Source: Aneurinibacillus sp. Ricciae_BoGa-3 (lineage in GTDB: Bacteria; Bacillota; Bacilli; Aneurinibacillales; Aneurinibacillaceae). Taken from it: a stretch of 64,000 nt of DNA. The DNA lies in assembly GCF_028421645.1 (NCBI RefSeq), contig NZ_CP116888.1, positions 657,711 to 721,710 on the forward strand, written 5' to 3'. Under the pieces are notes generated by a model, which worked only from the letters and a program-made list of their open reading frames with translations, made no database searches and was not told the DNA's origin. Below, one piece after another: positions 52,687 to 61,386 of the stretch (positions are counted from its first letter, which is position 1; every line of letters begins with the position of its first letter). The position numbers and the translations under genes were made by a program.

Positions 52687-53547
52687 ATGAACAAGTACAC
52701 AATCGAAAGTTTAAAGACTATTAATGAAAGTTATGATTATGAGCATCGAGTTACACAACAGGACGTAAACAGAGTGAATCAACTGGTTGAATTGATTGAA
52801 TCAACCAGGAGCAAAAATAAGCCTCAAATTGGGGATGTGGTAGAGTTCACGAACAGCTATGGTGATTATTATAACCATGCACACATTGAATCTATTGAGG
52901 ATGACATGTTGTATATCTGTGAACAACCGTATACACCATTTGTTGAAAAGAATAGGAGTAAGAATACCTTTTCCACATCAACAAGTGGTGGTGCTTGGTC
53001 ACATATTCCAAAGAACCTTACGTATGTAGGAACCAGGCAAAAACTGTTTAAGGTTTGGGGGCATAACGGAGCTTGTGGGAATGGAGGCGTATCTTTTTAT
53101 GCAGAGGTTAGTGTATGGACGTATACAGAAGGAAATCCTCAATTCACGACGAAAACACATGATAAGTTTCATGTGACAATTCGGGAGGATGCTGATGAAC
53201 ACGGTTATAAGTACATCGTTAAAAAGGGAGCCATAACAAGCCACGCCGCTTTTCAAACAAAAGAAGAATATGAGGCATGGTTAAAAACGTTCAAGGGTGT
53301 TGAAGTTGAAGGACAATGGAAGAACAATAAAATAGTCTGGACGTTAAGGCAGGAGTCAAAATGCATTCCGTTAGAAGAATATGAAGAGGTACAAAATGCC
53401 GTTATTGATAGTGAATTATGTAACGGAAGTATTCAGGAATGTAAACGACTATATAAAGGCACAACGGTAAAAACCATCATGCCATATCAAAGCGATAAGA
53501 TTGAGCTTGAAAATACCAAACGGTATATGAGAGCATACGCAGGCTAG
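52687..53547 (+). CDS. DUF4121-like protein, copy 1
   Basis: The 286-residue protein has a highly conserved centre (TSTSGGAWSHIPKNLTYVGT, WGHNGACGNGGVSFYAEVSVW) and is followed by the terminator family hairpin. The same gene recurs at 61387 with strong identity, and both have an upstream segment ending AAAAAGGAGAGATTTACTT before the ATG. Function of the family is unknown; it is found on plasmids and phages. No catalytic residues can be assigned with confidence. Confidence 0.75.
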   Translation: MNKYTIESLKTINESYDYEHRVTQQDVNRVNQLVELIESTRSKNKPQIGDVVEFTNSYGDYYNHAHIESIEDDMLYICEQPYTPFVEKNRSKNTFSTSTSGGAWSHIPKNLTYVGTRQKLFKVWGHNGACGNGGVSFYAEVSVWTYTEGNPQFTTKTHDKFHVTIREDADEHGYKYIVKKGAITSHAAFQTKEEYEAWLKTFKGVEVEGQWKNNKIVWTLRQESKCIPLEEYEEVQNAVIDSELCNGSIQECKRLYKGTTVKTIMPYQSDKIELENTKRYMRAYAG

Positions 53548-53555
53548 GCGAGAGA

Positions 53556-53587
53556 GAGTCGATTCCGATAACAGAGTCGGCTCTTTT
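53556..53587 (+). terminator. Terminator family copy 2
   Basis: GAGTCGATTCC ... AGAGTCGGCTC followed by TTTTC. Confidence 0.75.
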
Positions 53588-53713
53588 CTTCGTATTACAA
53601 AGTAGGTATAACCGATGATACTTCACGGTATATAATAATAACAGGGGGAAGAAACGAAGATGGGAATATAATAAATCCATAGGTAAAAAATAGATATGAA
53701 GGTGGCATTCAAG

Positions 53714-54061
53714 GTGAATGAAGAACAGGAAATGTATACGGATTTCTTACACGAATTGCAAAGAGAAGTCCAATTCCAACAGAATGGTGGAACCAGTTAT
53801 CGTAAAGACACGGCTGATGTTTCATTGAGCGTGGCGCAACGAGCAGGAAGTGTAATTCCGTTTTTTCAACTGGTTGATACCAAACAAACCATTTCTCGTC
53901 TGTTTCCTGACATTGACCGATACCGTCTAGATGATGTAGCAAAGATGCTTCATGTGATTGCAAAAGACCTTCGGTTGAATGCTACTCTTTCTGATGATGT
54001 AAAAGCGTACGTTCAAGAAAAACGCGAAAATCGCAAACCTTTATCTTTTATAAAAAAATAA
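53714..54061 (+). CDS. Hypothetical protein
   Basis: The 115-residue product contains a basic C terminus (KRENRKPLSFIKK). GTG 53714 is preferred because AAGGTGG lies 8 bases upstream; ATG 53696 precedes that site. It has an own terminator. No family recognised. Confidence 0.6.
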   Translation: MNEEQEMYTDFLHELQREVQFQQNGGTSYRKDTADVSLSVAQRAGSVIPFFQLVDTKQTISRLFPDIDRYRLDDVAKMLHVIAKDLRLNATLSDDVKAYVQEKRENRKPLSFIKK

Positions 54062-54089
54062 AGGACAATGAATTGAACATAAAGAACCA

Positions 54090-54120
54090 AGTCGATTCCA
54101 AAAGGAGTCGGCTTTTTTTT
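54090..54120 (+). terminator. Terminator family copy 3
   Basis: AGTCGATTCC-AAAA-GGAGTCGGCT followed by eight T. Confidence 0.85.
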
Positions 54121-54266
54121 CATTTTGCTGTTTGTTGCTTATAGTAGGCAGTGTTTTTTTGATGTAGAACATAGAAAGATATCTCATTGTGATAATAAAC
54201 AACAAAATACATAAGATAAAATGCTATTAAATTTTACGCAATACAAATATAGAAGGAATTAGCTTC

Positions 54267-54377
54267 GTGAATAAGAAATCGAGCACGACAAAAAACTTTA
54301 ATAGGATTGGGACAATAATTATGACAGATACAGTTTCAAATTTACAATCCTCATACTATATAAATTTACCAAACTGA
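54267..54377 (+). CDS. Very small reading frame of 36 codons
   Basis: GTG 54267 follows AGAAGGA by about 8 bases and opens MNKKSSTTKNFNRIG.... It precedes the broken gene at 54393 by 15 bases. It may be a short leader peptide. Low support. Confidence 0.35.
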   Translation: MNKKSSTTKNFNRIGTIIMTDTVSNLQSSYYINLPN

Positions 54378-54392
54378 AAGGGAGGAATCGGA

Positions 54393-54655
54393 ATGGTTCA
54401 ATTACAAAAAATCAAAGACAATAGAGAGATTGAAAATCCAGTATTACGGCACATGGTAACTTATACTGCAGAGAACGAAATACAATTTGTGTTTATTGTT
54501 TTAAAAGACAATGAGCAAAAAGGGGTTATTATAGTTAAAAAGATGACAAAACGGAACTTCAAATGATTTATTTCGGTTCGTATTATTTGTTACATGAAGT
54601 CATTCCTTTGTATGAAAAAGCTGTTTATGAAAAAATGACAAAGTTATCTTTATAA
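54393..54655 (+). pseudogene. Small protein gene with -1 shift at an A5G run
   Basis: ATG 54393 has GGGAGG 8 bases upstream and codes for MVQLQKIKDNREIENPVLRH... to GVIIVKK. At the A5G run 54537-54542 the frame ends soon after, whereas -1 gives DDKTELQMIYFGSYYLLHEVIPLYEKAVYEKMTKLSL, a natural end at 54655. The joined protein of about 87 residues is likely the original. It may be broken, misread in the assembly, or a recoded gene. Confidence 0.55.
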
Positions 54656-54873
54656 CCGTTGTTACTGACCATTACAAACCGTGTCCATTGTCTAAATGGA
54701 GACGGTATTTTAATGTACAAATTAAACGGCGTGATTTTATAAAAAATAAAAAGAATTCTATGATTTTATATACATATCAAACCGCTTATAATATACAAGG
54801 TTAAAATAAGAAAGGAGTTTGGTTTCAAACAGTACATTCTAGGTTAACCTTATAAAAGTGGGGGAATATAAAG

Positions 54874-55713
54874 TTGACAGAAGGAATATCTTATCAAGCA
54901 AAAGATATTTTGTTCAAATCTTTAAGTGAATTATATCGGGATGATGCACTCAAGGTATTTCATTTAAAGAATATGCCAAAAATCCAACAGTTGCTACCGA
55001 GCGAGTATCCAATGGTTCGAGCTGAAGAAAAACGGTCAGACACTTTATTTCTCATGGAAGATAACTCAATTCTCATGTTAGAATATGAGAGCAATAGTAG
55101 GGTTATAGAAAATTATCTAAAATACCTTTATTACGCTCACCGCATTTTGGACAGGTATTATACAGAACAAAGGGAAGTAAAGAAAATTAGATTAGTCGTA
55201 GTATATACAAGTAATGTAACAAATGCTGAAAATACATTAGACGCAGGCGATTTAAAGTTGGACTCGCAGGCTGTTTTTCTTTCTGAATTTGCTGGTGACC
55301 ATATTTTGTATGAAATTCGTGGTAAAATTGAAGCAGGAGAAGTATTAAAACATGAGGAAATCATAAAATTAAGCATACTTCCTCTTATGAATAGCAAGAA
55401 AAACACTCAAGAATTGATTAAGGAAACCGTGGAGTTGGCAAGAACTATTCAGGATGAACGGACACAAGTCCAGTTAATTGCAGGACTGTTAGTTGCGACT
55501 GATAAATTTATTAACGAAAGTTACGCACAAGAAATAAGGGAGTGGTTAAAAATGACTAAGGTAGGAAGAATTTTCGAACAAGAAAAACAAGAGGCTTTAA
55601 AAGAACAAGCGATTCAATTTGCAAAAAGCATACTAGATGCCTTTGACGATGAAGAAGTTGCTAAAAGAACCAATTTGACAGTAGATGAAGTGCGAAAGTT
55701 ACGCAAGCATTAA
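54874..55713 (+). CDS. Rpn family recombination-promoting nuclease (transposase-like)
   Basis: The 279-residue protein has the PD-(D/E)XK-like core of the Rpn/YhgA family (SDTLFLMEDNSILMLEYESNS with the acidic D and E, and IRLVVVYTS) and a C-terminal helical tail VAKRTNLTVDEVRKLRKH that looks like a helix-turn-helix. Rpn proteins cut DNA and promote RecA-independent recombination. TTG start with GGGGGAATATAAAG upstream; a strong terminator follows. The small protein at 39568 resembles the tail. Confidence 0.82.
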   Translation: MTEGISYQAKDILFKSLSELYRDDALKVFHLKNMPKIQQLLPSEYPMVRAEEKRSDTLFLMEDNSILMLEYESNSRVIENYLKYLYYAHRILDRYYTEQREVKKIRLVVVYTSNVTNAENTLDAGDLKLDSQAVFLSEFAGDHILYEIRGKIEAGEVLKHEEIIKLSILPLMNSKKNTQELIKETVELARTIQDERTQVQLIAGLLVATDKFINESYAQEIREWLKMTKVGRIFEQEKQEALKEQAIQFAKSILDAFDDEEVAKRTNLTVDEVRKLRKH

Positions 55714-55730
55714 TTTACATGTTTACATGG

Positions 55731-55761
55731 AAACTCTACTTTAAAAAAAGTAGAGTTTTTT
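55731..55761 (+). terminator. Terminator of the Rpn gene
   Basis: AAACTCTACTTT and AAAGTAGAGTTT pair as a perfect 12-bp stem followed by TTTG. Confidence 0.9.
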
Positions 55762-55764
55762 GCA

Positions 55765-55887
55765 ATGTATGCTATGGCAGTCATCGGATACTATGATGTC
55801 CGTAAAGCACTTACCCATATAGGGTTGGTGACGCTTTTTGTCTTTCTGACAGAAGCGTATATCGCATATCGCAAAAAGAGTAAATAA
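55765..55887 (+). CDS. Small single-pass membrane peptide, weak support
   Basis: A 40-residue frame with one hydrophobic segment (LTHIGLVTLFVFLTEAYIAY) begins directly after the Rpn terminator T run and lacks a ribosome binding site. It could be a truncated gene or not expressed. Confidence 0.3.
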   Translation: MYAMAVIGYYDVRKALTHIGLVTLFVFLTEAYIAYRKKSK

Positions 55888-55939
55888 CTTTTTTTGTACA
55901 TAGATGTTTCGATGAATTGAATAAGGAGTCAAGGAGGGA

Positions 55940-55966
55940 AGTCGGTTCTAATGAGTCGGCTTTTTT
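55940..55966 (+). terminator. Terminator family copy 4
   Basis: AGTCGGTTCT-AAT-GAGTCGGCT followed by TTTTTT. Confidence 0.75.
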
Positions 55967-56046
55967 GTTATGTTTTTAACCTTTGTTGTATAAAAGATAG
56001 TATTCACAAGAAAGGAAAAATCTTTTAAAGAGAGGAGATGATTTGA

Positions 56047-56535
56047 TTGTATTTGTATCACGGAACTTCATTTGAAAATGCGATATCCATCTTATATTCG
56101 AGACAATTGAAAGGAAAAAAAGCATTTAATCGCCATAAAAATAGATATGTCTCACTAAGTAGAAATAAATTTGTAGCCCGTCAGTTTGGAAAAGTGGTTT
56201 TTCGATTTGAAAAAACCAATTTATCCATTCCGATTGAATACAAAAATAAAGAATGGATGCAAAATCATCAGGAAATTGTAGAATATATTATGAATATGAC
56301 AACATACGAACAATCTGAACAGTTGTCAGTTTATATGGATAGGATGGCAGACGAACAAGAGTTTATTGTAAAAAATAAAATTGATTTTAGTGACTCTCCA
56401 GTTACCATTTACCTCATTCACCCTAACATGCAAGAAATGAATGAAATGAAATGGGAGATGAAGGATTTATTAAAAGATGGAGATAAAATCATACGAAGTG
56501 CGAAGAAGTATGAAGAATTTTTAGATTGGTTATAG
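56047..56535 (+). CDS. Putative small ADP-ribosyltransferase-fold protein
   Basis: The 162-residue protein reads like a mono-ADP-ribosyltransferase core: LYHGTSFENAISIL (histidine strand and following helix as in ARTs), RYVSLSRNKFVARQFGKVVF (serine or tyrosine strand, here VSLSR) and later ADEQEFIVKNKI, where glutamate is at the catalytic position. It would then modify a protein or nucleic acid with NAD+. TTG 56047 follows GAGGAG by 9 bases. Together with the PARP at 13944 it is a second ADP-ribosylation candidate; DarT-like or RNA-directed enzymes are alternatives. Assignment rests on motifs only. Confidence 0.55.
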   Translation: MYLYHGTSFENAISILYSRQLKGKKAFNRHKNRYVSLSRNKFVARQFGKVVFRFEKTNLSIPIEYKNKEWMQNHQEIVEYIMNMTTYEQSEQLSVYMDRMADEQEFIVKNKIDFSDSPVTIYLIHPNMQEMNEMKWEMKDLLKDGDKIIRSAKKYEEFLDWL

Positions 56536-56562
56536 TCGATTCCAATGGGGTCGGCTTTTTTA
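56534..56562 (+). terminator. Terminator family copy 5, overlapping the stop codon
   Basis: AGTCGATTCC-AATG-GGGTCGGCT followed by TTTTTTA; the stop of the ART-like gene (TAG 56533-56535) overlaps the first arm. Confidence 0.85.
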
Positions 56563-56591
56563 TTGTTTATAGTCAATAAATTTGTTATGAT
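56563..56591 (+). promoter_or_regulatory. Promoter with exact 14-bp motif upstream of second viroplasmin gene
   Basis: TTGTTT (56563-56568), 17 bases, TATGAT (56586-56591). The motif TTGTTTATAGTCAA covers 56563-56576. Confidence 0.75.
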
Positions 56592-56621
56592 ATATAAAAA
56601 GCAGATAATTAAGGTGAACAA

Positions 56622-57359
56622 ATGAAGAAGAGATTTTATTCGATACGAAAAGGGTATAGGACAGGAGTTTTTTATGGATATTGGCAAGATGTACAAAAAC
56701 ATGTAGATGGGTTTTCAAATGCTCAATTCAAGGGGTTTGATAAGATAGAGGATGCTGAAAAGTTCCTAAATGGAGGAAAAAATAAAACGAGAGCAATTAT
56801 GATACAAACCGAACAAAGTAAGGTGAAAAGTGAGAAAAAATCATTATCAAAAAAGAAAGAACAGAAGGTGAGCTTAAATAGAGAAGAAGTATTAAATAAA
56901 AGAACTGAACTTACACAACAAATCATTTATTCGGAAGAACTGCATAACCATTACCCAAAAGTCTCGATTGTCCTCTTAGGTCATCAATACGTGCTTCAGG
57001 AACACAAACCAGGTTTTTTTGAGTATATCCTAATTCATGATAAAACAGGGGTTGCATTAAAAAATGAATCGTATATGATGCCAAACACAAGTCCAAATCG
57101 AGCGATTATTATCGGATTGATGGATGCATTAAGTCTGATAAAACCCTCATGTCACATTAAAGTCTATACGAAGATTTCAATCGGCTTCAAAAAGATGATA
57201 AAGGGAAGCGGTGGACCTAACCAGGACGTTCTAAACGAGTTGAAAGAATATCTCTTGTCAAATGTACATGTCGTTCAGGAATTCGTTGACATACAAAAAG
57301 TCGAAGAGCTATATGCTTTCCATCAGGTCAATTCCATTAATGACATAATCTATCGGTAA
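56622..57359 (+). CDS. Viroplasmin protein with degenerate RNase H-like domain
   Basis: The 245-residue protein has a viroplasmin domain (about 1-50; FYSIRKGYRTGVFYGYW...FKGFDKIEDAEKFL), a lysine-rich linker and a C-terminal domain that follows the RNase H fold (strands around VSIVLLGHQYVLQEH, helix NRAIIIGLMDALSL, strand IKVYTKISIG). At the positions of the catalytic D, E and D there are L, I and K, so cleavage is not expected. It could bind RNA:DNA hybrids or guard the active copy at 2742. AAGGTGAACAA lies before the ATG. Confidence 0.72.
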   Translation: MKKRFYSIRKGYRTGVFYGYWQDVQKHVDGFSNAQFKGFDKIEDAEKFLNGGKNKTRAIMIQTEQSKVKSEKKSLSKKKEQKVSLNREEVLNKRTELTQQIIYSEELHNHYPKVSIVLLGHQYVLQEHKPGFFEYILIHDKTGVALKNESYMMPNTSPNRAIIIGLMDALSLIKPSCHIKVYTKISIGFKKMIKGSGGPNQDVLNELKEYLLSNVHVVQEFVDIQKVEELYAFHQVNSINDIIYR

Positions 57360-57445
57360 CACACATAAAGGGAGATGAATGATGTAGTAAATATTGCGTC
57401 CGTTATTACTTGTTTTTAAAAATATCAAAATAGGAGGATACTCTT

Positions 57446-59876
57446 TTGAAAAAGAAAGTCGAGAAAAATAAGAGAAAATTTAAGTCTATTCCTTTCTTTG
57501 TATTAAGCACCACGCTGTTCAGTTCACTTTTTTCCTTTTCAATGGTTCCAGCATTTGCTGAAAACCTCTCTGATAATGGCGTTAGTATGACAAATGCCAC
57601 TGCCCTTACCTCACAAGGCTATACAAAACCCGATGCTACACTCACGTTTTCAACCCCTATGAATCAAAAAATATTAGACCAAATGCACTTAAAACTGGTT
57701 AATGGTGTATTGATGGATAAGGAATCATCACAAGCGACAAGTGACAACCAAAAACTTAATGTTGAAGTCCAATTAAATATACCATCGAACTCAACGATTG
57801 GAAAAGAAACAACCGTCATAGGTCGAGTGCTAACCGACAATCTCCCAAGCGTAGCAAAACAGACGATTTCACTCGATGGAGGAGTAACAGGCTCCGCAAC
57901 CATTGTGGGAGATGGCACGTTTATGATGCATGCGAAAGTTGTATCTAATAACCCTGTGAAGGCGATGATTAACGGGAATTCTGTATCCGTAAAAGGGGAA
58001 ACCCCTGGGGTTCCTTCTGACGACAAGAAGAATATATCTTCTGTTAAAGATAAATTCGGTATCCTCATTACAGATGGAACCCATCAAGAATTGGAAACAG
58101 TAAGTAACGGAAACCTATCCTACACGACAGATGGAACGAATATCATCCTGACAGCAAAACACAACTTGTTGAATTGTTACACGCAATACACCGCCTATCT
58201 ATTGATAGGAGATGATTTGAACAAATACCAAGCCCAAGTCAACAGCAATGGAAAAGCTCAAGCCTTTATAACAGCAAAAGATGCCATTCCACAAGTTCAA
58301 TTCCAAACAGGTTCAGCCATTGGGGAAGCCACTCATGTTCAAGCAACGGTAGAACAAGCCCAAATTCGAGTTACCGATGATGGGAAATTGCATTTAACAG
58401 CTATAGACGAATACAGTAGAACCCACTGCATTGAACTTGGTTTCCACAGATGGAGTTGTTGATTCTTCGATTACTACCGATGACAACGGAAATTATGCCG
58501 TTCATTTAACTGCTCCTCAGAAATTAGACCAGTCGAAAGGTTTACAAGAGACACTTCAAGTTTCTTTAAAATCATCTGATGACGGAGATATGAGTTCATC
58601 CGTTCAAGTGACGGCAAGCCCTGATAAAGCCAGTGAAATTGCCTTATCGGATAACTCTTTTGTTGCTGGAAAGCAAGGAGAAATCAAGGGTGAAGTAAAA
58701 GACCAATATGGAAACCTGGCATTACCCACTACGATTCAATCCACAGCAACGGACGGTTCAATTGACCAAAGCGTATTATCTGATAATCAAGGACAATTTA
58801 CCTTGCATTATACGGCTCCACAAAAATTAGACCAAAGCCAAGGCATTATCCAGAAAACCAACCTTTCTTTTGGATTTAACAACGTGACAAAGAACAATGT
58901 CTTGTCTTTACAACCTGATGCTCTCTCTAAAATAAGCTTAAATAAAGCCAAACCTATTGTAGTAGGGGAAAAGGCAACCATTACAGGTGTAGCACAAGAC
59001 CAATATGGAAATAAAGTTTTAGATGGAACTACTATCACGGAATCTGCCAAAAATGGTACGATTTCCAACGGGACGGATACGTCTAACGGAACTTTTTCCT
59101 TTGACTACCAATCTTCTACTAAGGTAGGAAGTGATGCTTTAACAATAGGAAGCGGAGATTCTACCGTTACTTTATCCGATTCTTTAACGACTGTGCCTGA
59201 TGTGGCTTCCAAAGCTGTAATTACCGTCCCAAGTAATTTACAAGTTGGGCAAACAACTACGATTTCAGGTACGGTCACTGACCAATATGGGAATGTAGTA
59301 AGTAATGCCCCGATTACCTTAAGTGGAGCATTAACTGGTTCTGCAACGACAAATGCGAATGGACAGTTTTCTCTATCTGCCAATGTGGTTCAGTCAGGTA
59401 GCATCTCTGCTAATGTTGGAGGTTCATCTGTCACTCTCACCAACTCAACTGGACAAGCAATTACCTCTGTTTCTGCTGTTTCCGCAATTACTTCTGCTAT
59501 ACCATCTGTTCAAACCTTTAACAATGTGGGGGTTGGTCAACAGGCTCTTGTCGTGACGTATAACGGGATTGTGAAATATAGCGATAAACCGTTCAGTATA
59601 CCATTAACCAATGTTTCCAATGGTAATTATAAAATCGTTGTCCACATTTTAGATTCATCCAACCCAAAAATGGGATTACAGACAGGATTTACGAATGGTC
59701 AAGGTGCATACACAGGTATCTACTTTACTAAAGGTGGTTTTAATTCTTGGTCTGGTTGGAGCAGTATAAATAACGAATATCATTGGACAACTTTAACGAT
59801 TGGACCGTGGACGTCTGGAAATACTTCTACCGATTGGGTAAAAATTAGTACCGTTGAAATTATTAAAATTAGTTAA
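57446..59876 (+). pseudogene. Frameshifted secreted surface protein with Ig-like (Big) repeats
   Basis: TTG 57446 follows AGGAGG and opens a signal peptide ending AFAEN. The rest consists of repeated Ig-like modules (GxxxxITGxxxDQYGN... TxxSxxSG) as in bacterial Big-1 adhesins. The frame breaks at about 58410 (a net +1 insertion); the downstream frame 58431-59876 continues the same repeats and ends in a carbohydrate-binding-like domain (GLQTGFTNGQGAYTGIYF...TIGPW). No LPXTG or other wall anchor is seen. A frameshifted adhesin, or a phase-variation-type lesion, is possible; sequencing error cannot be excluded. Confidence 0.7.
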
Positions 59877-59948
59877 TAGGGCAGATTTCAAACAGAAGTT
59901 CGATAACGTGCAACAGAACGAAAAGAATAACCGATTCAAATATGCAAA

Positions 59949-59978
59949 GAAGCCGATTCCGTAAAAGGGTCGGCTTCT
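59949..59978 (+). terminator. Terminator family copy 6
   Basis: GAAGCCGATTCC-GTAAAA-GGGTCGGCTTC, a strong hairpin with a short T-rich end. Confidence 0.8.
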
Positions 59979-60153
59979 TCATGTTTCTTTCCTAACACAA
60001 TTTAACTTTATGTAGCACTTCTCACATTTTTGAGAGGGGAAAAACCACAAATAAGGAATAGAACATGCCATTGAAACATCTTTTCTCGAAGAAATAATAG
60101 AGGGATTATGGTATAATAAGGAGATAGAAATCATAGAAAGAGACACGGCTTGA

Positions 60154-60681
60154 ATGATTATTGATTCCAAGACAAACCAACCTGTAAATATCTATTTCCG
60201 TAAAGTACAACGGAAGGAAATCAAGGAGAAAAAATACAATCCCCAAGGTGGTTGGGACTTTAATTGGTTAAAGCCACTCACAAATTCGTTTGAAGTGTAC
60301 GGAATGATAACGGAAGCATATCCTGATGAAGTACAGGGATTGATTGCCGTTAAACCCAATTACGATGACGACTTTCGATGTGTAGACGTTGAAATCATTG
60401 AATCCGCACCTCATAACAAAAAGATGAAACAGCAAATAGCCAACATCCAGCGAAAATATATCGGTGTTGGAAAGTGCTTAGTAGCATTTGCTTGTCAGTA
60501 CAGCATTGACAAAGAATTGGAAGGTTGCGTGGAACTCACATCGAAGTCTTCTAAGCTCAATTTCTATATAAATATGGGAGCCGTGCGAACGTATAGTCAG
60601 AACATGGCATTTTCAGAAGTTACAGGTGTACTTGTGGCACAAACATACTTGCAAGGAGGGATAAAGTGGTGGAAAAGATGA
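60154..60681 (+). CDS. GNAT-like protein of phage/plasmid type
   Basis: The 175-residue protein contains RKYIGVGKCLVAFACQYSIDK, a motif-A-like acetyl-CoA loop, then GCVELTSKSSKLNFYINMGA as in GNAT ends. It probably acetylates a small molecule or protein. Its ribosome binding site is weak (AGAGACACGG). It overlaps the next gene's start by 16 bases, so they are translationally coupled. Confidence 0.65.
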   Translation: MIIDSKTNQPVNIYFRKVQRKEIKEKKYNPQGGWDFNWLKPLTNSFEVYGMITEAYPDEVQGLIAVKPNYDDDFRCVDVEIIESAPHNKKMKQQIANIQRKYIGVGKCLVAFACQYSIDKELEGCVELTSKSSKLNFYINMGAVRTYSQNMAFSEVTGVLVAQTYLQGGIKWWKR

Positions 60682-60917
60682 TTGATGTTTTAACGCCTAC
60701 TCACAAAGGGTATACTGTTAAAAAGGTGAGTGAGAAGATGATTATGGACGATTTACGAGAATTTGACGATGCTTTTCCAGACGGTGTATATGCCGTGCCA
60801 CGCTCTCCTAAAGAACCAAGAGTAAAAGTTCGTGCTTTGTTGGATTACTGCAAGCTCCACGATACGACACCTGAAAATTTAAGTGAAAAAGAAATGGAAC
60901 AATTTCTTGTGCGATAA
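60666..60917 (+). CDS. Small protein coupled to the GNAT-like gene
   Basis: The 83-residue acidic protein starts with GTG 60666 (or GTG 60669) 5-8 bases after GGAGGG, and begins within the end of the GNAT-like gene. It has a helix-rich end (RALLDYCKLHDTTPENLSEKEMEQFL). It may be a partner or regulator of the acetyltransferase, as in toxin-antitoxin pairs (inference). Confidence 0.6.
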   Translation: MVEKMIDVLTPTHKGYTVKKVSEKMIMDDLREFDDAFPDGVYAVPRSPKEPRVKVRALLDYCKLHDTTPENLSEKEMEQFLVR

Positions 60918-60952
60918 TTCCAAGAAAACCCGAAGAAGATGAAGATTCTTTC

Positions 60953-61219
60953 ATGGATACTCCAACGGATAATCCAACGGATAATCTTCATCTTAAGTGT
61001 TATAAATGCTTGAGAAAAATGTGGACAAATGTAGAGGACACACATTTGGAGAAAGACCTGAATTATTTTGAACAAAAGAATAAGTATCAAATTAGTTTTA
61101 CACCTGTAAATAAGAAATTCGTTGAGCAATTTGTCAATAAAAGCGGGATGGAAGCATTGGATACTTTAATGAACAAGATTTTAAAGAAACATGCAAAACA
61201 TATAAAGAAGAAAAAATGA
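60953..61219 (+). CDS. Small acidic-basic protein with a cysteine pair
   Basis: The 88-residue protein has the duplicated PTDNPTDN motif (DNA repeat CCAACGGATAAT twice), CYKCLRKMW, and a lysine tail (KHAKHIKKKK). The coding frame is open upstream to 60911 with acidic residues, so the start is uncertain. The ribosome binding site is weak. No family recognised. Confidence 0.5.
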   Translation: MDTPTDNPTDNLHLKCYKCLRKMWTNVEDTHLEKDLNYFEQKNKYQISFTPVNKKFVEQFVNKSGMEALDTLMNKILKKHAKHIKKKK

Positions 61220-61257
61220 GCAAGGTGAATCCATCAAAAAGTGGAGCAGGGTACATA

Positions 61258-61284
61258 AGTCGTCCTAAATGGATGGCTTTTTTT
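61258..61284 (+). terminator. Terminator similar to the AGTCGATTCC family
   Basis: AGTCGTCC-TAAAT-GGATGGCT followed by TTTTTT; a divergent relative. Confidence 0.65.
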
Positions 61285-61386
61285 ATTAAAACATTCCTAT
61301 CACATATAATAAACAAACCACATATACAGGTATTTTCTTCAAAATTTATCAAACAGGTATGTATATAAAAAGGAGAGATTTTACTT

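Noticed and set aside
55741..55932. Minus-strand frame over the Rpn terminator
   Set aside because: It runs through two terminator structures and has no start signals.
57664..59383. Several antisense frames within the Ig-repeat gene
   Set aside because: They mirror repeat coding on the other strand and vary with its codon use; no ribosome binding sites.
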